DNA of 64,000 nucleotides from Pontibacter virosus (GCF_003096355.1 NZ_QEKI01000012.1:62001-126000), one strand, 5' to 3'; positions 1 to 9,397 are shown, counted from the first letter of the stretch. Notes: generated by a model not told the origin, from the sequence alone. Translations and numbers: made by a program.

Positions 1-1225
1 CCTCGAAGATGCGGTTGATGCGGGAGTCGCGGTAAGCACGGTCCATTGGGTAATCAGCCGAGAAGCCGTAACCGCCATAGATCTGCACACCTTCGTCTAC
101 CACGTAGTCGAGCACTTCAGAGCCTTCCACTTTCAGGATGGCACACTCCACGGCAAACTCGCGGGCGGCACCCAGCATGGCTTCATTCTCGCCTTTGCCT
201 TCTGCCAATAACTCCTGCTCTTTGCGGAAGATGTCCATACCGCAACGGTAGAGCGCTGACTCCACTGCATAGATGCGAATGGCCTGCTCTGCCAGTTTAT
301 AGCGGATAGCACCGAACTTAGAGATAGGCAGCTTGAACTGTTGGCGCTCATTCGCATACTTCACTGAGAGGTCTGCTACTTTCTTAGCGGCACCCAAGGT
401 AGCGGCGCAAAGCTTGATACGACCGATGTTGAGGATGTTAAACGCGATGAGGTGGCCTTTGCCAATGTCGCCCAGCACGTTTTCTTTCGGCACTTCGCAG
501 TCAGACAGGAACACCTGACGGGTAGATGAACCCTTGATACCCATCTTGTGCTCCTCGTTGCCAAGGCTCAGGCCCGGGTAACCTTTCTCCACGATAAAGC
601 CCGTGAACTTGTCGCCATCCACCTGCGCGAACACAATGAACACATCAGCAAAACCGGCGTTCGTGATCCACATTTTCTGGCCGTTCAGGATATAATGCGT
701 ACCCGCTTCGTTCAGCACCGCTTTTGTTTTAGCAGCCAATGCATCAGAACCAGAGCCCGGCTCGGTGAGGCAGTAAGCTGCCGCCCATTCGCCAGAAGTC
801 AGTTTAGGCAGGTACTTCTCTTTCTGCCCGTCTGTACCGAAGTACAGAATTGGCAGCATGCCGATGCCTGTGTGCGCCGCAAAAGCTACCGGGAAAGAAT
901 GACCGCCACCCACTGACTCCGTTACCAGCAGTGAGGTGTTGAAGTCCATGTTGAGGCCACCGTATTGCTCCGGCATTGATACCGCGAACAAACCAAGTTC
1001 ACCGGCCTTTTTCATCAGCCCTTCCATCAGTCCCTCCTCGTGGTTGTCGAGGCGCTCGAGGAGTGGGGTTACTTCTTCGCGCACAAAGTCCAGACAGGTC
1101 TGCGCCATCATGCGCTGCTCTTCGCTAAACTCGGCAGGTATAAATACGTCCTGCGGATCCGTTTCTTTGATCAGGAATTCACCACCGCGAACAGTGGCCT
1201 TATTTTTATCTGTTACATTTTCCAT
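1..1225 (-). CDS. Acyl-CoA dehydrogenase, 3-prime part outside the window
   Basis: The first 408 codons of a leftward gene that runs off the left edge. It oxidises acyl-CoA to trans-2-enoyl-CoA with FAD, the first step of beta-oxidation. Reading back from ATG 1223-1225 gives [17 protein letters not shown], then the family motifs [17 protein letters not shown] (FAD/substrate loop), [26 protein letters not shown] and, at the edge, [17 protein letters not shown] followed by SRINRIFE. The last visible Glu aligns with the catalytic base of the IYEGT motif. Start chosen as the first in-frame ATG before conserved sequence. It lies 38 bp downstream of the thiolase stop and is probably co-transcribed with the marR-fadN-thiolase genes. 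Bacteroidota homologues in this setting are often near 600 residues, with a C-terminal extension that cannot be seen here. Confidence 0.93.
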   Translation of the reverse strand, partial: MENVTDKNKATVRGGEFLIKETDPQDVFIPAEFSEEQRMMAQTCLDFVREEVTPLLERLDNHEEGLMEGLMKKAGELGLFAVSMPEQYGGLNMDFNTSLLVTESVGGGHSFPVAFAAHTGIGMLPILYFGTDGQKEKYLPKLTSGEWAAAYCLTEPGSGSDALAAKTKAVLNEAGTHYILNGQKMWITNAGFADVFIVFAQVDGDKFTGFIVEKGYPGLSLGNEEHKMGIKGSSTRQVFLSDCEVPKENVLGDIGKGHLIAFNILNIGRIKLCAATLGAAKKVADLSVKYANERQQFKLPISKFGAIRYKLAEQAIRIYAVESALYRCGMDIFRKEQELLAEGKGENEAMLGAAREFAVECAILKVEGSEVLDYVVDEGVQIYGGYGFSADYPMDRAYRDSRINRIFE

Positions 1226-1263
1226 GGCAGAATTATGATTAGTGTTTTTAGGTACAGTTTTTT

Positions 1264-2442
1264 TTACTTCAATAATTCGAATACACCCGCTACGCCTTGA
1301 CCACCGCCAACGCAGGCCGTCACAATGCCGTGCTTGCCACCTGTGCGACGCAGATCGCTGAAGAGCTGCACGCTTAGCTTGGCGCCCGAGCAACCCAGTG
1401 GGTGACCTAGGGCAATGGCACCGCCGTTGATGTTCAGTTTAGCCGGGTCGAACTCGAGGTGACGCATCACGGCGATGGACTGGGCAGCAAAGGCCTCGTT
1501 CATCTCGATCAGATCGATGTCGTTGAGGGTCATGCCCGCCTGCTTTAAAGCTTTAGGAACAGCTGCAATCGGACCCATACCCATGATGCGCGGATCCACA
1601 CCGCCTGTACCATAGCTAATTAACCTGGCAATTGGCTCGAGGTTTAGCTCCTTCACCATGCGCTCGCTCATCACAATCACAAAGGCGGCCCCGTCAGAGG
1701 TCTGCGACGAGTTACCGGCCGTTACAGAACCACCTGCAGCGAACACCGGCTTCAGACGCGCCAAAGCCTCCATAGAGGTATCAGCACGCGGCCCCTCATC
1801 GGTATCCACCACGTAAGAGCGGGTCTTCTTTTTGCCGTTCTCGTCCACGTAAGTTTCCTCTATGGTAATCGGCACGATCTGGTCTTTGAAGTAACCGTTT
1901 TTGATGGCGTTGATCGCCTTTTGGTGTGAGTTAAATGCAAACTCGTCCTGATCTTCACGTGAAACCTTGTAGTCGGCGGCCACTGCCTCGGCTGTGAGGC
2001 CCATGCTCAAATACCAGTCGGGGTTGTTTTTCGAGATGTTGTAGTTCGGCACGGTCTTCCAACCGGCCGTCGGCACCATCGACATGGATTCGGTACCACC
2101 TGCAATAATGCAGTCAGCCATACCTGCTGCGATGCGGTTGCTGGCAATGGCAATGGTTTCCACACCCGAGCCGCAGTAGCGGTTCACGGTCATACCCGAC
2201 ACTGACATGGGCAGGGCTAGTAAAGACACCATACGACCAATTTGCAGGCCTTGCTCGGCTTCCGGCACGGCGTTACCCACAATCAGGTCGTCTACGCGCT
2301 CCGGGTCAAGGGCAGGTACGGATGCCAAAAGATGTTTGATGACGTCAGCGGCCAGGTCATCGGGTCTGGTGAACCGGAAACCACCGCGCCCGGCTTTGCC
2401 TACTGCGCTACGAAATCCGGCTACGATATATGCGTTGTTCAT
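1264..2442 (-). CDS. fadA: Acetyl-CoA C-acyltransferase (thiolase)
   Basis: 392 residues, normal for a degradative thiolase, which cleaves 3-ketoacyl-CoA with CoA to acetyl-CoA and a shortened acyl-CoA. The acyl-accepting cysteine is Cys90 in [12 protein letters not shown]. The conserved [19 protein letters not shown] (second His) and C-terminal [13 protein letters not shown] (second catalytic Cys) blocks are all present, so the enzyme looks intact. It lies between fadN and the acyl-CoA dehydrogenase on the same strand. The 284-bp gap to fadN is filled by an inverted-repeat element, unusual for an operon interior. A biosynthetic acetoacetyl-CoA thiolase cannot be excluded from sequence, but the context argues for beta-oxidation. 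Confidence 0.93.
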   Translation of the reverse strand: MNNAYIVAGFRSAVGKAGRGGFRFTRPDDLAADVIKHLLASVPALDPERVDDLIVGNAVPEAEQGLQIGRMVSLLALPMSVSGMTVNRYCGSGVETIAIASNRIAAGMADCIIAGGTESMSMVPTAGWKTVPNYNISKNNPDWYLSMGLTAEAVAADYKVSREDQDEFAFNSHQKAINAIKNGYFKDQIVPITIEETYVDENGKKKTRSYVVDTDEGPRADTSMEALARLKPVFAAGGSVTAGNSSQTSDGAAFVIVMSERMVKELNLEPIARLISYGTGGVDPRIMGMGPIAAVPKALKQAGMTLNDIDLIEMNEAFAAQSIAVMRHLEFDPAKLNINGGAIALGHPLGCSGAKLSVQLFSDLRRTGGKHGIVTACVGGGQGVAGVFELLK

Positions 2443-2489
2443 TTTGATGCTCTTTATAGTTTATACTATCAGCTATGTTTCATTTTTAA

Positions 2490-2695
2490 TTTGTCATCCT
2501 GTAAGGATCTTGGTTGCTAGTGTTTGAAGCTGCTCAAGCCGATACGTCAAGTCATTTGTCATCCCCACATAAAAAACTGTTTTGTTTGAATTAGTAGTGA
2601 TGTAGATAAGGTAGTTGTGACTTTTCATAGCTAAGGCTTAACCTCCCGGGGGTAGGGGCCCTCTATAGCAACCAAGTTTCTTTCAGAATGACAAA
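2490..2695. repeat. Imperfect long inverted repeat (REP-like) with TTTGTCAT ends
   Basis: The left arm (2490-2520) and the reverse complement of the right arm (2663-2695) share the pattern TTTGTCATyCTG, then wAAGrAwC, then TTGGTTGCTA. The arms are about 31 nt with a handful of mismatches, around 140 nt of unrelated DNA. It fills the gap between fadN and the thiolase. Arms beginning TTGTCATyCTG resemble short dispersed repeats I recall from Hymenobacteraceae genomes; that recall is not checked here. No ORF of interest lies inside. In mRNA the arms could pair and separate the two genes' transcript segments. Confidence 0.7.
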
Positions 2696-2726
2696 GAACA
2701 AACAGCGAATGCTGTATTAAACCACA

Positions 2727-5129
2727 CTAATTTCTCAGCGGCTTGCCTGTGGTCAGGATGCTCTGGATGCGCTCAAGTGTTTTGCGCTCGCCTGTCAGTG
2801 ACAGGAACGCCTCACGCTCCAGGTCCAGCAGGTACTGCTCACTCACCTCGGTTGGGGCCGACAAATCGCCGCCGCACATTACGTATGCCAGCTTGTGCGA
2901 TATCTTCTGGTCGTGCTCTGAGATGTAGCGTCCGCTTACCATGGCGTTGGCTCCTGTCAGGAACATACCCAACGCGCCTTTGCCCTGCACCTTGATGTTG
3001 GTCTTTTTGGCTGGTTGCGTATACCCTGCCTCGGCCAGACGAATCGCCTGCGCTTTCGCATCGGCAATCTGGCGGTTAATGTTCAGGGTAATGGCATCGC
3101 CCTGGCGCATAAAGCCCAGATCAAAGGCTTCCTTCGCTGAAGTAGACACCTTGGCCATACCGATGTTCAGGTAGATGTTCTTGAGCGTATTGTACTCGAT
3201 GTCGCCTTCCTCGTACATCTCGGCTGCGCGGAGCGTCATTTCTTTGGTACCGCCACCGCCAGGTATAAGCCCCACGCCAAACTCTACCAGACCCATATAG
3301 GTCTCGGCAGCAGCCTGCACGTGGTCGCAGTGCAGGTTCAGCTCGCAGCCACCGCCCAGTGTCAGACCGTGCGGAGCGCCCACCACAGGTATAGCCGAGT
3401 AGCGCATGCGCATCATGGTGTCCTGGAATTGCTTTATCATGAAGTTGATTTCGTCATACTCCTGCTCCAGGGCATACATATAGATCAAGCCTACGTTGGC
3501 ACCAGCTGAGAAATTAGCTGCCTGGCTTCCTACCACCATGCCTCTGAACTCTTTCTCAGCGATCTCAATGCCTTTGTTCAGGCCCTGCACTACATCGCCA
3601 CCTATGGTATTCATCTTGGTATGAAACTCCACGTTCAGGATGCCGTCACCGAGGTCGATCAAGGTAGCTCCGGTATTTTTCCACACCACTTTGTTGCTGC
3701 GCAGGTTATCGAGAATGATGAAATTCTCGACGCCAGGTATAGCCTTGTATTCTTTGCTGTTGATGTCGTAGTAGCGGCGATTGCCATTCTCCACGATGTA
3801 AAAAGATTCTTTGCCACTCTCCAGCATTTCCTCTACCCAAGCGGCAGGCTGATAACCGGCTTCGGTCATGCGCTGCACGGCTTCACGGGCACCGATCACG
3901 TCCCAGTACTCGAATGGACCAAGTTCCCAGCCGAAGCCGGCACGCATGGCATCGTCGATACGGTATAGTTCGTCGGAGATTTCAGGAATGCGGTTGCTCA
4001 CATACTGGAACAGTCCGTAAAGCGACTCGTTGAAGAATTGAGCGGCCTTGTCGTTTTGCTTGGAGAAGGTCTTCACACGCTTCTTCAGGTCTTCGATCGG
4101 CTTGAGCACTTCGAGGCTCTGGAACTTCGGCCGTTGCTTCGGGCCGTACTCCAGCGTGCTCAGGTCGAGTGTCAGGATCTCGGTTTTGCCTTTGGCGTCT
4201 TTGGTCTTTTTGTAGAAACCCTGACCGGTCTTGTCACCCAGCCATTTGTTCTCCACCATTTTCTGCAGGTAGCCCGGCAGCTTGAACAGCTCACGCGATT
4301 CGTCCTTCTCACCGGTCTGGTACAAGCCGTTGGCTACATTTGCCAGTGTATCCAGTCCCACCACATCCAGTGTGCGGAAAGTGGCTGACTTCGGACGACC
4401 GATGATCGGGCCGGAGATGCGATCCACTTCGTCTACGTTCAGGCCGAGCTTGTTCATTACCTGCAGGCCTTGCATGATGGCGTAGATGCCTACCCGGTTT
4501 GCAATGAAGGCCGGTGTGTCTTTGGCCAGTACCGTAGTCTTGCCAAGGTAGAGGTCGCCGTAATGCATCAGGAAGTCCACAACATCCTGATCCGTCTCGG
4601 GGGTAGGAATAATCTCTAATAGTTTAAGGTAGCGCGGCGGATTGAAGAAGTGCGTGCCGCAGAAGTGCTTTTTAAAATCGTCAGAGCGACCGTCCAACAT
4701 CATGTGGATCGGTATACCTGAGGTGTTGGAGGTGATCAGCGTGCCCGATTTGCGGTGCTGCTCCACCTGATCGAACACCGTCTTTTTGATCTTCAGGTTT
4801 TCCACCACCACTTCAATGGTCCAGTCGGCGGTATCGATTTCCTTCATGTTGTCTTCGAAGTTGCCGGTTTGGATCAGGCGGGCGTCGGACTTGCGGTAGA
4901 GCGGTGAGGGGTTGGAGTTGATGGCGGCCTGCAGCGCACTGTTCACAATGCGGTTCCGGACATGCTTATTCTCCAGCGTTAGTCCTTTTTTCTCTTCGTC
5001 AGGGGTAAGTTCGCGCGGCACGATGTCGAGCAACAGCACCTGCACGCCGATGTTGGCAAAGTGGCAGGCAATGCGGGAGCCCATTACACCGGAACCCAGC
5101 ACGGCTACTTTCTTAATAATTCTTTTCAT
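2727..5129 (-). CDS. fadN: 3-hydroxyacyl-CoA dehydrogenase / enoyl-CoA hydratase (FadN type)
   Basis: 800 residues. The N-terminal half is a Rossmann NAD-binding 3-hydroxyacyl-CoA dehydrogenase, with nucleotide loop VAVLGSGVMGSRIACHF at about 8-24, followed by the C-terminal dehydrogenase domain. The C-terminal part (about 490-700) is a crotonase fold: FSAGANVGLIYMYALE, GLTLGGGCELNLHCD and MGLVEFGVGLIPGGGGTKE retain the oxyanion-hole glycines and the two acidic residues expected in active hydratases. This domain order (dehydrogenase first) matches Bacillus FadN rather than E. coli FadB, where the hydratase comes first. It catalyses hydration of enoyl-CoA and oxidation of the 3-hydroxy product. 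The MarR regulator ends 26 bp upstream, suggesting one transcript. Confidence 0.94.
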   Translation of the reverse strand: MKRIIKKVAVLGSGVMGSRIACHFANIGVQVLLLDIVPRELTPDEEKKGLTLENKHVRNRIVNSALQAAINSNPSPLYRKSDARLIQTGNFEDNMKEIDTADWTIEVVVENLKIKKTVFDQVEQHRKSGTLITSNTSGIPIHMMLDGRSDDFKKHFCGTHFFNPPRYLKLLEIIPTPETDQDVVDFLMHYGDLYLGKTTVLAKDTPAFIANRVGIYAIMQGLQVMNKLGLNVDEVDRISGPIIGRPKSATFRTLDVVGLDTLANVANGLYQTGEKDESRELFKLPGYLQKMVENKWLGDKTGQGFYKKTKDAKGKTEILTLDLSTLEYGPKQRPKFQSLEVLKPIEDLKKRVKTFSKQNDKAAQFFNESLYGLFQYVSNRIPEISDELYRIDDAMRAGFGWELGPFEYWDVIGAREAVQRMTEAGYQPAAWVEEMLESGKESFYIVENGNRRYYDINSKEYKAIPGVENFIILDNLRSNKVVWKNTGATLIDLGDGILNVEFHTKMNTIGGDVVQGLNKGIEIAEKEFRGMVVGSQAANFSAGANVGLIYMYALEQEYDEINFMIKQFQDTMMRMRYSAIPVVGAPHGLTLGGGCELNLHCDHVQAAAETYMGLVEFGVGLIPGGGGTKEMTLRAAEMYEEGDIEYNTLKNIYLNIGMAKVSTSAKEAFDLGFMRQGDAITLNINRQIADAKAQAIRLAEAGYTQPAKKTNIKVQGKGALGMFLTGANAMVSGRYISEHDQKISHKLAYVMCGGDLSAPTEVSEQYLLDLEREAFLSLTGERKTLERIQSILTTGKPLRN

Positions 5130-5155
5130 AGAAAAAGCTTGATGGTCTACTATGG

Positions 5156-5590
5156 TTAGAAAATCTCTTTGTTTTCGATCATGTTGATGATGCGTTCCGA
5201 TACCCGGAAAAAGGTATTCAGTTCCTCTTGTGGTATAGTCTCCTGTACCTTGCGGTTAAAGTGGAGCACCGTCTGTCGTGACACTTCTTTTTTCTCCAAT
5301 CCCTTCTCGGTCAGGAAAATCCGCACCAACCGTTTGTCCTTGTCGTCGGACACCTTGTAGATAAGGCCTTTCTCCTCCATGCTTTTCAGGATGCGGGTCA
5401 GGCTGCGTGCCTCCAGCCCAAGCAAGGGGGCGATTTTGGTCGCGGGGGTGCCTGCCTCCTGATTGATGTTGAGAAGAACAAATCCTATGGAAGTGGTAAT
5501 GTCGTTTTTGGCCGCCTCTGTATTATACATACGCGAGATAGCGTGCCAACATACCTTTACATTATAATCTACGGTCTCTTCAGGCTTCAT
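5156..5590 (-). CDS. MarR-family transcriptional regulator of the fad genes
   Basis: 144 residues with a winged helix-turn-helix: recognition region TKIAPLLGLEARSLTRILKS, then the wing VSDDKDKRLVRIFLTEKG containing the DxRxxR-type motif of the family. The N- and C-terminal helices form the usual dimerisation region. First gene of the leftward operon with fadN, the thiolase and the acyl-CoA dehydrogenase. A TATATTTG -7 box and a 12-bp palindrome lie just upstream, so autoregulation of the whole operon is likely. Inference: acyl-CoA or fatty acid is the inducer, by analogy with other fad-linked regulators; nothing in the sequence proves the ligand. Confidence 0.9.
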   Translation of the reverse strand: MKPEETVDYNVKVCWHAISRMYNTEAAKNDITTSIGFVLLNINQEAGTPATKIAPLLGLEARSLTRILKSMEEKGLIYKVSDDKDKRLVRIFLTEKGLEKKEVSRQTVLHFNRKVQETIPQEELNTFFRVSERIINMIENKEIF

Positions 5591-5608
5591 GCATTGTATT
5601 GTTTATAC

Positions 5609-5616
5609 CAAATATA
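5609..5616 (-). promoter_or_regulatory. -7 promoter box of the marR-fadN operon
   Basis: TATATTTG on the minus strand, an exact TAnnTTTG match, 19 bp upstream of the marR ATG. It predicts a very short leader. The -33 element is not clear. Confidence 0.6.
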
Positions 5617-5627
5617 AAGAAAAATGT

Positions 5628-5639
5628 TATGCAAGCATA
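5628..5639. promoter_or_regulatory. Candidate MarR operator, 12-bp palindrome
   Basis: TATGCAAGCATA is a palindrome (5-bp arms, AA centre) starting 12 bp upstream of the -7 box and covering the expected -33 region. MarR proteins bind such palindromes over promoter elements. Assignment is by position and symmetry only. Confidence 0.4.
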
Positions 5640-5747
5640 CTATTTTTCGAAAAAATTATTTCCCCTATCCTTCTTCCTAATGGGAAAGGATTACAGCTAT
5701 AGTATCTTTTTATATAGTTTATGTATAATCCGAAGAATAGTTACAAA

Positions 5748-5782
5748 CAAAAAACCCTTTCCGGCAGGGAAAGGGTTTTTTG
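5748..5782 (-). terminator. Intrinsic terminator of the acyl-CoA synthetase gene
   Basis: Perfect 15-bp stem CAAAAAACCCTTTCC with loop GGCAG, 39 bp beyond the synthetase stop. It separates the synthetase transcript from the marR promoter. Confidence 0.85.
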
Positions 5783-5820
5783 GCATCTGAAAGGTTTGTT
5801 AGCCTTTAAATCATGCTGTA

Positions 5821-7578
5821 TTAGAACATACTGTCGATCTCTTTCTGATAGTTGGTCGAGATGTTTTTTCGCTTCACCTTTAGGGTCGGCGTCAGTTCGC
5901 CGCTTTCCACGGTCCACATATTCGGAACGAGCGTAAACTTCTTGATGGTCTCGAATTGCGCCAAACCTTCATTTGTCTTGTCGATCTCACGCTTGTACTT
6001 GTCGAGAATTTCCGGCTTGGTGATCATTTCGGCATCAGAGGTATACGGAATGCCTTTGTGTGCGCACCAGTCCTGCAGACCCAGGAACGAAGGCACGATC
6101 AGGGCAGCAGCGTACTTCTGCCCGGCTCCAACCACCATGGCCTGCTCGATTACCACCGACTCCTTCAACTTGTTCTCAATCGGCTGTGGCGCCACATACT
6201 TACCGCCCGACGTTTTGAACATCTCTTTCTTGCGGTCCGTGATCTTCACGTACTTGCCATCAACCAACTCCCCGATGTCGCCGGTATGGAACCAGCCTTC
6301 GGCGTCGATCACCTCAGCCGTCAGGTCAGGCTTCTTATAATAGCCCTTCATCACGTGCGGTCCGCGGGTGAGAATCTCGCCGTCTTCGGCAATTTTCACT
6401 TCCACGCCATCAATTGGCAAACCAACCGTACCGATCGCGTTGTTCTCCGGCTCAAAACGGTTCACAGTAATTACCGGCGAAGTCTCTGTCAGGCCATAAC
6501 CTTCCATCACGCGAATGTTAGCCGACCAGAACACACGGGCTAGACGAGGCTGCAAAGCCGCGCCACCGGATACGATGGCTATTACGTTGCCGCCCAGCGC
6601 CTCGCGCCACTTACTAAAGATAATTTTGTTAGCCAGTTCGAGTTGTTTATTGTACCACCAGCCTTTGTCTTCGCGGGTATCGTACTCCAGTCCGAGCTCC
6701 AGCGCCCAGAAGAAAAGCTTACGTTTCACGCCGGTCAGCTCCATACCCTTGGCCACGATCTTGTCATATACCTTCTCGAGCAGGCGCGGCACCGTGGTGA
6801 ACACATGCGGCTGCACCTCTTTCAGGTTATCGGCCACTTTCTCGATACTCTCGGCATAGTAGATCGACACACCAATGCGCATGTACAGGTATAACAGCAT
6901 GCGCTCAAAAATATGGCAGAGCGGCAGGAAGCTTAGTGCGCGGTGGTGCTGGTTGACCGGCACATAAGGCAGCGTGCCCGTTACGTTGCTGATGATGTTG
7001 TTATTCGTTAGCATTACCCCTTTTGGGTTGCCGGTGGTACCAGAGGTATAAATAATGGTCAGGATATCGTCAGGAGAAACACCGGCCTTCAATGGTTCGA
7101 GTTTCGCCACATCTTCCCCTTCGGCCATCTTCACCACTTCTTTCCAATGCTTGGCGCCTTTTATTTCATCGAAGGTATAGATCTCTTTGATGCTCTCCAT
7201 TCCTTCGGTGGCGGCCACTACTTTATTATAGAGTTCTGCGTCAGACACAAACACAGCCTTCACCTCCGCATCGTTGAAAATGTAGCGGTAATCCTCCACA
7301 GTAATGGTCGGGTACATCGGCACACTGATAGCGCCTATCTGCTGGATACCGAAGTCAGCAAACACCCACTCCGGACGGTTCAGGGAAATGATGGCTACTT
7401 TATCGCCCTTTCCTATACCCAGTTTCAGTAGACCAAGGCTCACCTGGTTGGCCATGTCCTGCACGTCCTGCGTGCTGTATTTTACCCACTGTCCGTTTAT
7501 TTTAGTGGCCAGACAGTCTGGCTGAGGCGAGTTTTGCAGCTGAAAAGGCAGCAAATCAAGAGTACGGGTTACGTTCAT
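5821..7578 (-). CDS. fadD: Long-chain acyl-CoA synthetase (AMP-forming)
   Basis: 585 residues of the ANL adenylate-forming superfamily, which activates free fatty acids to acyl-CoA through an acyl-AMP intermediate and so feeds the beta-oxidation genes downstream. Visible motifs are the phosphate-binding loop TIIYTSGTTGNPKGVML (174-190), GYGLTETSPV (A5), GWFHTGDIGEL (A7) and the hinge region ITDRKKEMFKTSGGKYVAP with the FACS-type signature. The C-terminal lysine region ending SGELTPTLKVKR is also present. It has its own terminator, hence is a unit separate from marR-fadN. It is transcribed divergently from the arginase-fold gene at 7821, with 242 bp between them. No copy of the TATGCAAGCATA palindrome is evident before it. 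Confidence 0.94.
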   Translation of the reverse strand: MNVTRTLDLLPFQLQNSPQPDCLATKINGQWVKYSTQDVQDMANQVSLGLLKLGIGKGDKVAIISLNRPEWVFADFGIQQIGAISVPMYPTITVEDYRYIFNDAEVKAVFVSDAELYNKVVAATEGMESIKEIYTFDEIKGAKHWKEVVKMAEGEDVAKLEPLKAGVSPDDILTIIYTSGTTGNPKGVMLTNNNIISNVTGTLPYVPVNQHHRALSFLPLCHIFERMLLYLYMRIGVSIYYAESIEKVADNLKEVQPHVFTTVPRLLEKVYDKIVAKGMELTGVKRKLFFWALELGLEYDTREDKGWWYNKQLELANKIIFSKWREALGGNVIAIVSGGAALQPRLARVFWSANIRVMEGYGLTETSPVITVNRFEPENNAIGTVGLPIDGVEVKIAEDGEILTRGPHVMKGYYKKPDLTAEVIDAEGWFHTGDIGELVDGKYVKITDRKKEMFKTSGGKYVAPQPIENKLKESVVIEQAMVVGAGQKYAAALIVPSFLGLQDWCAHKGIPYTSDAEMITKPEILDKYKREIDKTNEGLAQFETIKKFTLVPNMWTVESGELTPTLKVKRKNISTNYQKEIDSMF

Positions 7579-7793
7579 GGTGATTGCTTAGGTTAGTGTC
7601 AGACTTTTATAAGGCAGTGTGTTTAATGGCGCAACTTTGGCCGTGCCTACGTTCTTTAGTGCATTTTAATTATTTTTTTCTGAAATTTCTATACCTGCCT
7701 GCACAAATATTTGTCAATCCTTATATTGATAGCACTTTTCACACTAAAAAGTTATACTTAATTAAAAGCCGCTTACAAAAGCTGTATTTTTAC

Positions 7794-7801
7794 TATATTT
7801 G
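7794..7801 (+). promoter_or_regulatory. -7 promoter box before the arginase-fold gene
   Basis: TATATTTG, an exact TAnnTTTG match, 19 bp before the ATG at 7821. No convincing -33 TTTG at the usual distance. Confidence 0.55.
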
Positions 7802-7820
7802 ACACTCCTGATACTGCTTT

Positions 7821-8972
7821 ATGAACCTCTCTATATTCTTTGAGCCTCTGAATGAGGACATCTTCGCGCTGCTCGACAAGCCGCGTACGCTCGGTGCCTA
7901 CATTGGCCGCTTTACAGGCAAATTCCCGGACTGGCGTTCTGCCGATATTGCCCTGATCGGCGTGAATGAAATCCGCGGACGAGGAGAGGAAACAGCATCG
8001 GAGATATTTCCGGCCCGCGCAGTACGCAAAAAACTCTACAGCCTGCACAAAGGGGCGGGCCGCTGCAACATCGTCGATCTGGGCAACCTACGCCCAGGTA
8101 TAACACTTGACGACACTTACCTGCGCTTAAAGGAAATTGTGGAAATCCTCATCTCGCACAACACCATACCCGTGATCATAGGCGGTTCGCATGACCTGGA
8201 GTACGGCCAGTACATGGGGTACGAGCACCTGGAACGCGCCGTGAACATGGTAGCCGTGGACAGCAGCGTAGACATGAGCGAAGACAATGACGTGCCCGCC
8301 AACAAAAAGCAGCTGCGCCAGATTCTGATGCACGAGCCGAACTACCTCTTCAGTTTAGGGCAGATTGGCTACCAGTCGTACCTGGTTGATCCGGAAGTGA
8401 TGGCTACCTTTGAGAAGCTGCACTTTGAAGCCTACCGTGTGGGCGAGGTGCACCGCAGCATACAGGAAATGGAGCCCGTGGTACGCCAGGCCGATTTGCT
8501 GACCTTTGATATCGCTGCTATCCGCCATCAGGATGCGCCTGGCTATACCCCTGCCAACCCGTTCGGACTCTCCGGTGAGGAGGCCTGCCAGCTTTGCTGG
8601 TATGCGGGCCTGAGCGACCAGATGACATCGCTCGGCATCTATGAATATGATCCGGAACAGGATGGGCAGGAGCTCACAGCCATGACGATCGCCACTATGA
8701 TCTGGTACTTTATAGAAGGCTTCTACCACCGCAAACACGAAACAGAGTTCAGCTCCAGCAAGTTTACCAGGTATGCTGTGGCCTTTAATAATAACCCTGA
8801 CCGCATGACTTTCTTTAAAAGCAAGGTAAGCGAAAAGTGGTGGATGGAGGTAGAGCCTCTTTCAGATGAGAAAAGCCCGCGCATCGTGCCCTGCAGCTAC
8901 GAAGACTACCTGCAGGCCATTAAGGGCGAAGTACCCAATCGCTGGATACTCACGCAAGCCCGAATCGGCTAA
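7821..8972 (+). CDS. Arginase/formimidoylglutamase-fold protein with missing metal ligands
   Basis: 383 residues with ureohydrolase-fold landmarks: IIGGSHDLEYGQ (119-130, GGxH motif), VAVDSSVDMSED (144-155, where active enzymes have DAHxD) and LTFDIAAIRHQDAPG (227-241, normally SxDxDxxDPxxAPG). His124, Asp147, Asp151 and Asp230 are kept. The His of DAHxD is Ser149, and the second Asp of SxDxD is Ala232. Loss of two of the six canonical manganese ligands argues against ordinary agmatinase, arginase or formimidoylglutamase activity. Such proteins are often annotated formimidoylglutamase in Cytophagales. No histidine-degradation genes are nearby. It may be a catalytically inactive or repurposed scaffold; function unknown. 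Confidence 0.75.
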   Translation: MNLSIFFEPLNEDIFALLDKPRTLGAYIGRFTGKFPDWRSADIALIGVNEIRGRGEETASEIFPARAVRKKLYSLHKGAGRCNIVDLGNLRPGITLDDTYLRLKEIVEILISHNTIPVIIGGSHDLEYGQYMGYEHLERAVNMVAVDSSVDMSEDNDVPANKKQLRQILMHEPNYLFSLGQIGYQSYLVDPEVMATFEKLHFEAYRVGEVHRSIQEMEPVVRQADLLTFDIAAIRHQDAPGYTPANPFGLSGEEACQLCWYAGLSDQMTSLGIYEYDPEQDGQELTAMTIATMIWYFIEGFYHRKHETEFSSSKFTRYAVAFNNNPDRMTFFKSKVSEKWWMEVEPLSDEKSPRIVPCSYEDYLQAIKGEVPNRWILTQARIG

Positions 8973-9013
8973 ACACTGGAAGCTTAGAAAGAAACAAACC
9001 TGATTCTGTTCCG

Positions 9014-9049
9014 TTTGCCCCAATCACTAGGGCAGTATTATTATATTTG
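9014..9049 (+). promoter_or_regulatory. Promoter of the cytochrome b5-like gene
   Basis: TTTG (9014-9017) and TATATTTG (9042-9049), 24 bp apart; the spacing is slightly longer than typical. The predicted start near 9055 gives a leader of about 25 nt to the ATG at 9080. Confidence 0.55.
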
Positions 9050-9079
9050 CAACCCGGACTCTGTAGAGCCTGCAATTTA

Positions 9080-9337
9080 ATGGAAGAAAATCTACCTGAG
9101 TATACCCTGCAACAACTCGCCCTGCGCAATGGCCAGGACCGTGACGATGTATGGGTTGCCTTCAAAGGGCTGATTTATGACGTAAAAAAATCAAGGCTGT
9201 GGCGGAGCGGCAACCATTACGAACACTGGGCCGGGCAAGATCTGACCGAGGAACTAAAGGATGCTCCGCACACTGAATATGTGTTTGACAAATTTGAGGT
9301 GATCGGACTTGTTAAAAACTCAGTATACCGAAAATAA
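9080..9337 (+). CDS. Small cytochrome b5-like heme-binding domain protein
   Basis: 85 residues beginning MEENLPEYTLQQLALRNGQD. The sequence matches a stand-alone cytochrome b5-like domain: YTLQQLALRNG (core strand and helix), VWVAFKGLIYDVKKSRLW, HYEHWAGQDLTEELKDAPH and a terminal FEVIGLV strand. The His residues in NHYEHWAG and APHTEYV are candidate heme ligands. There is no signal peptide or membrane segment, so a soluble cytoplasmic electron carrier or heme sensor is plausible. The start is ATG 9080, not the upstream TTG at 9047, because that TTG is part of the TATATTTG promoter box. The redox partner is unknown. Confidence 0.75.
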   Translation: MEENLPEYTLQQLALRNGQDRDDVWVAFKGLIYDVKKSRLWRSGNHYEHWAGQDLTEELKDAPHTEYVFDKFEVIGLVKNSVYRK

Positions 9338-9397
9338 AGCACAGGGAGTATTTGCCATAGCAGGCAGGCTCCTGATCAACTATAAATTACCAATACT

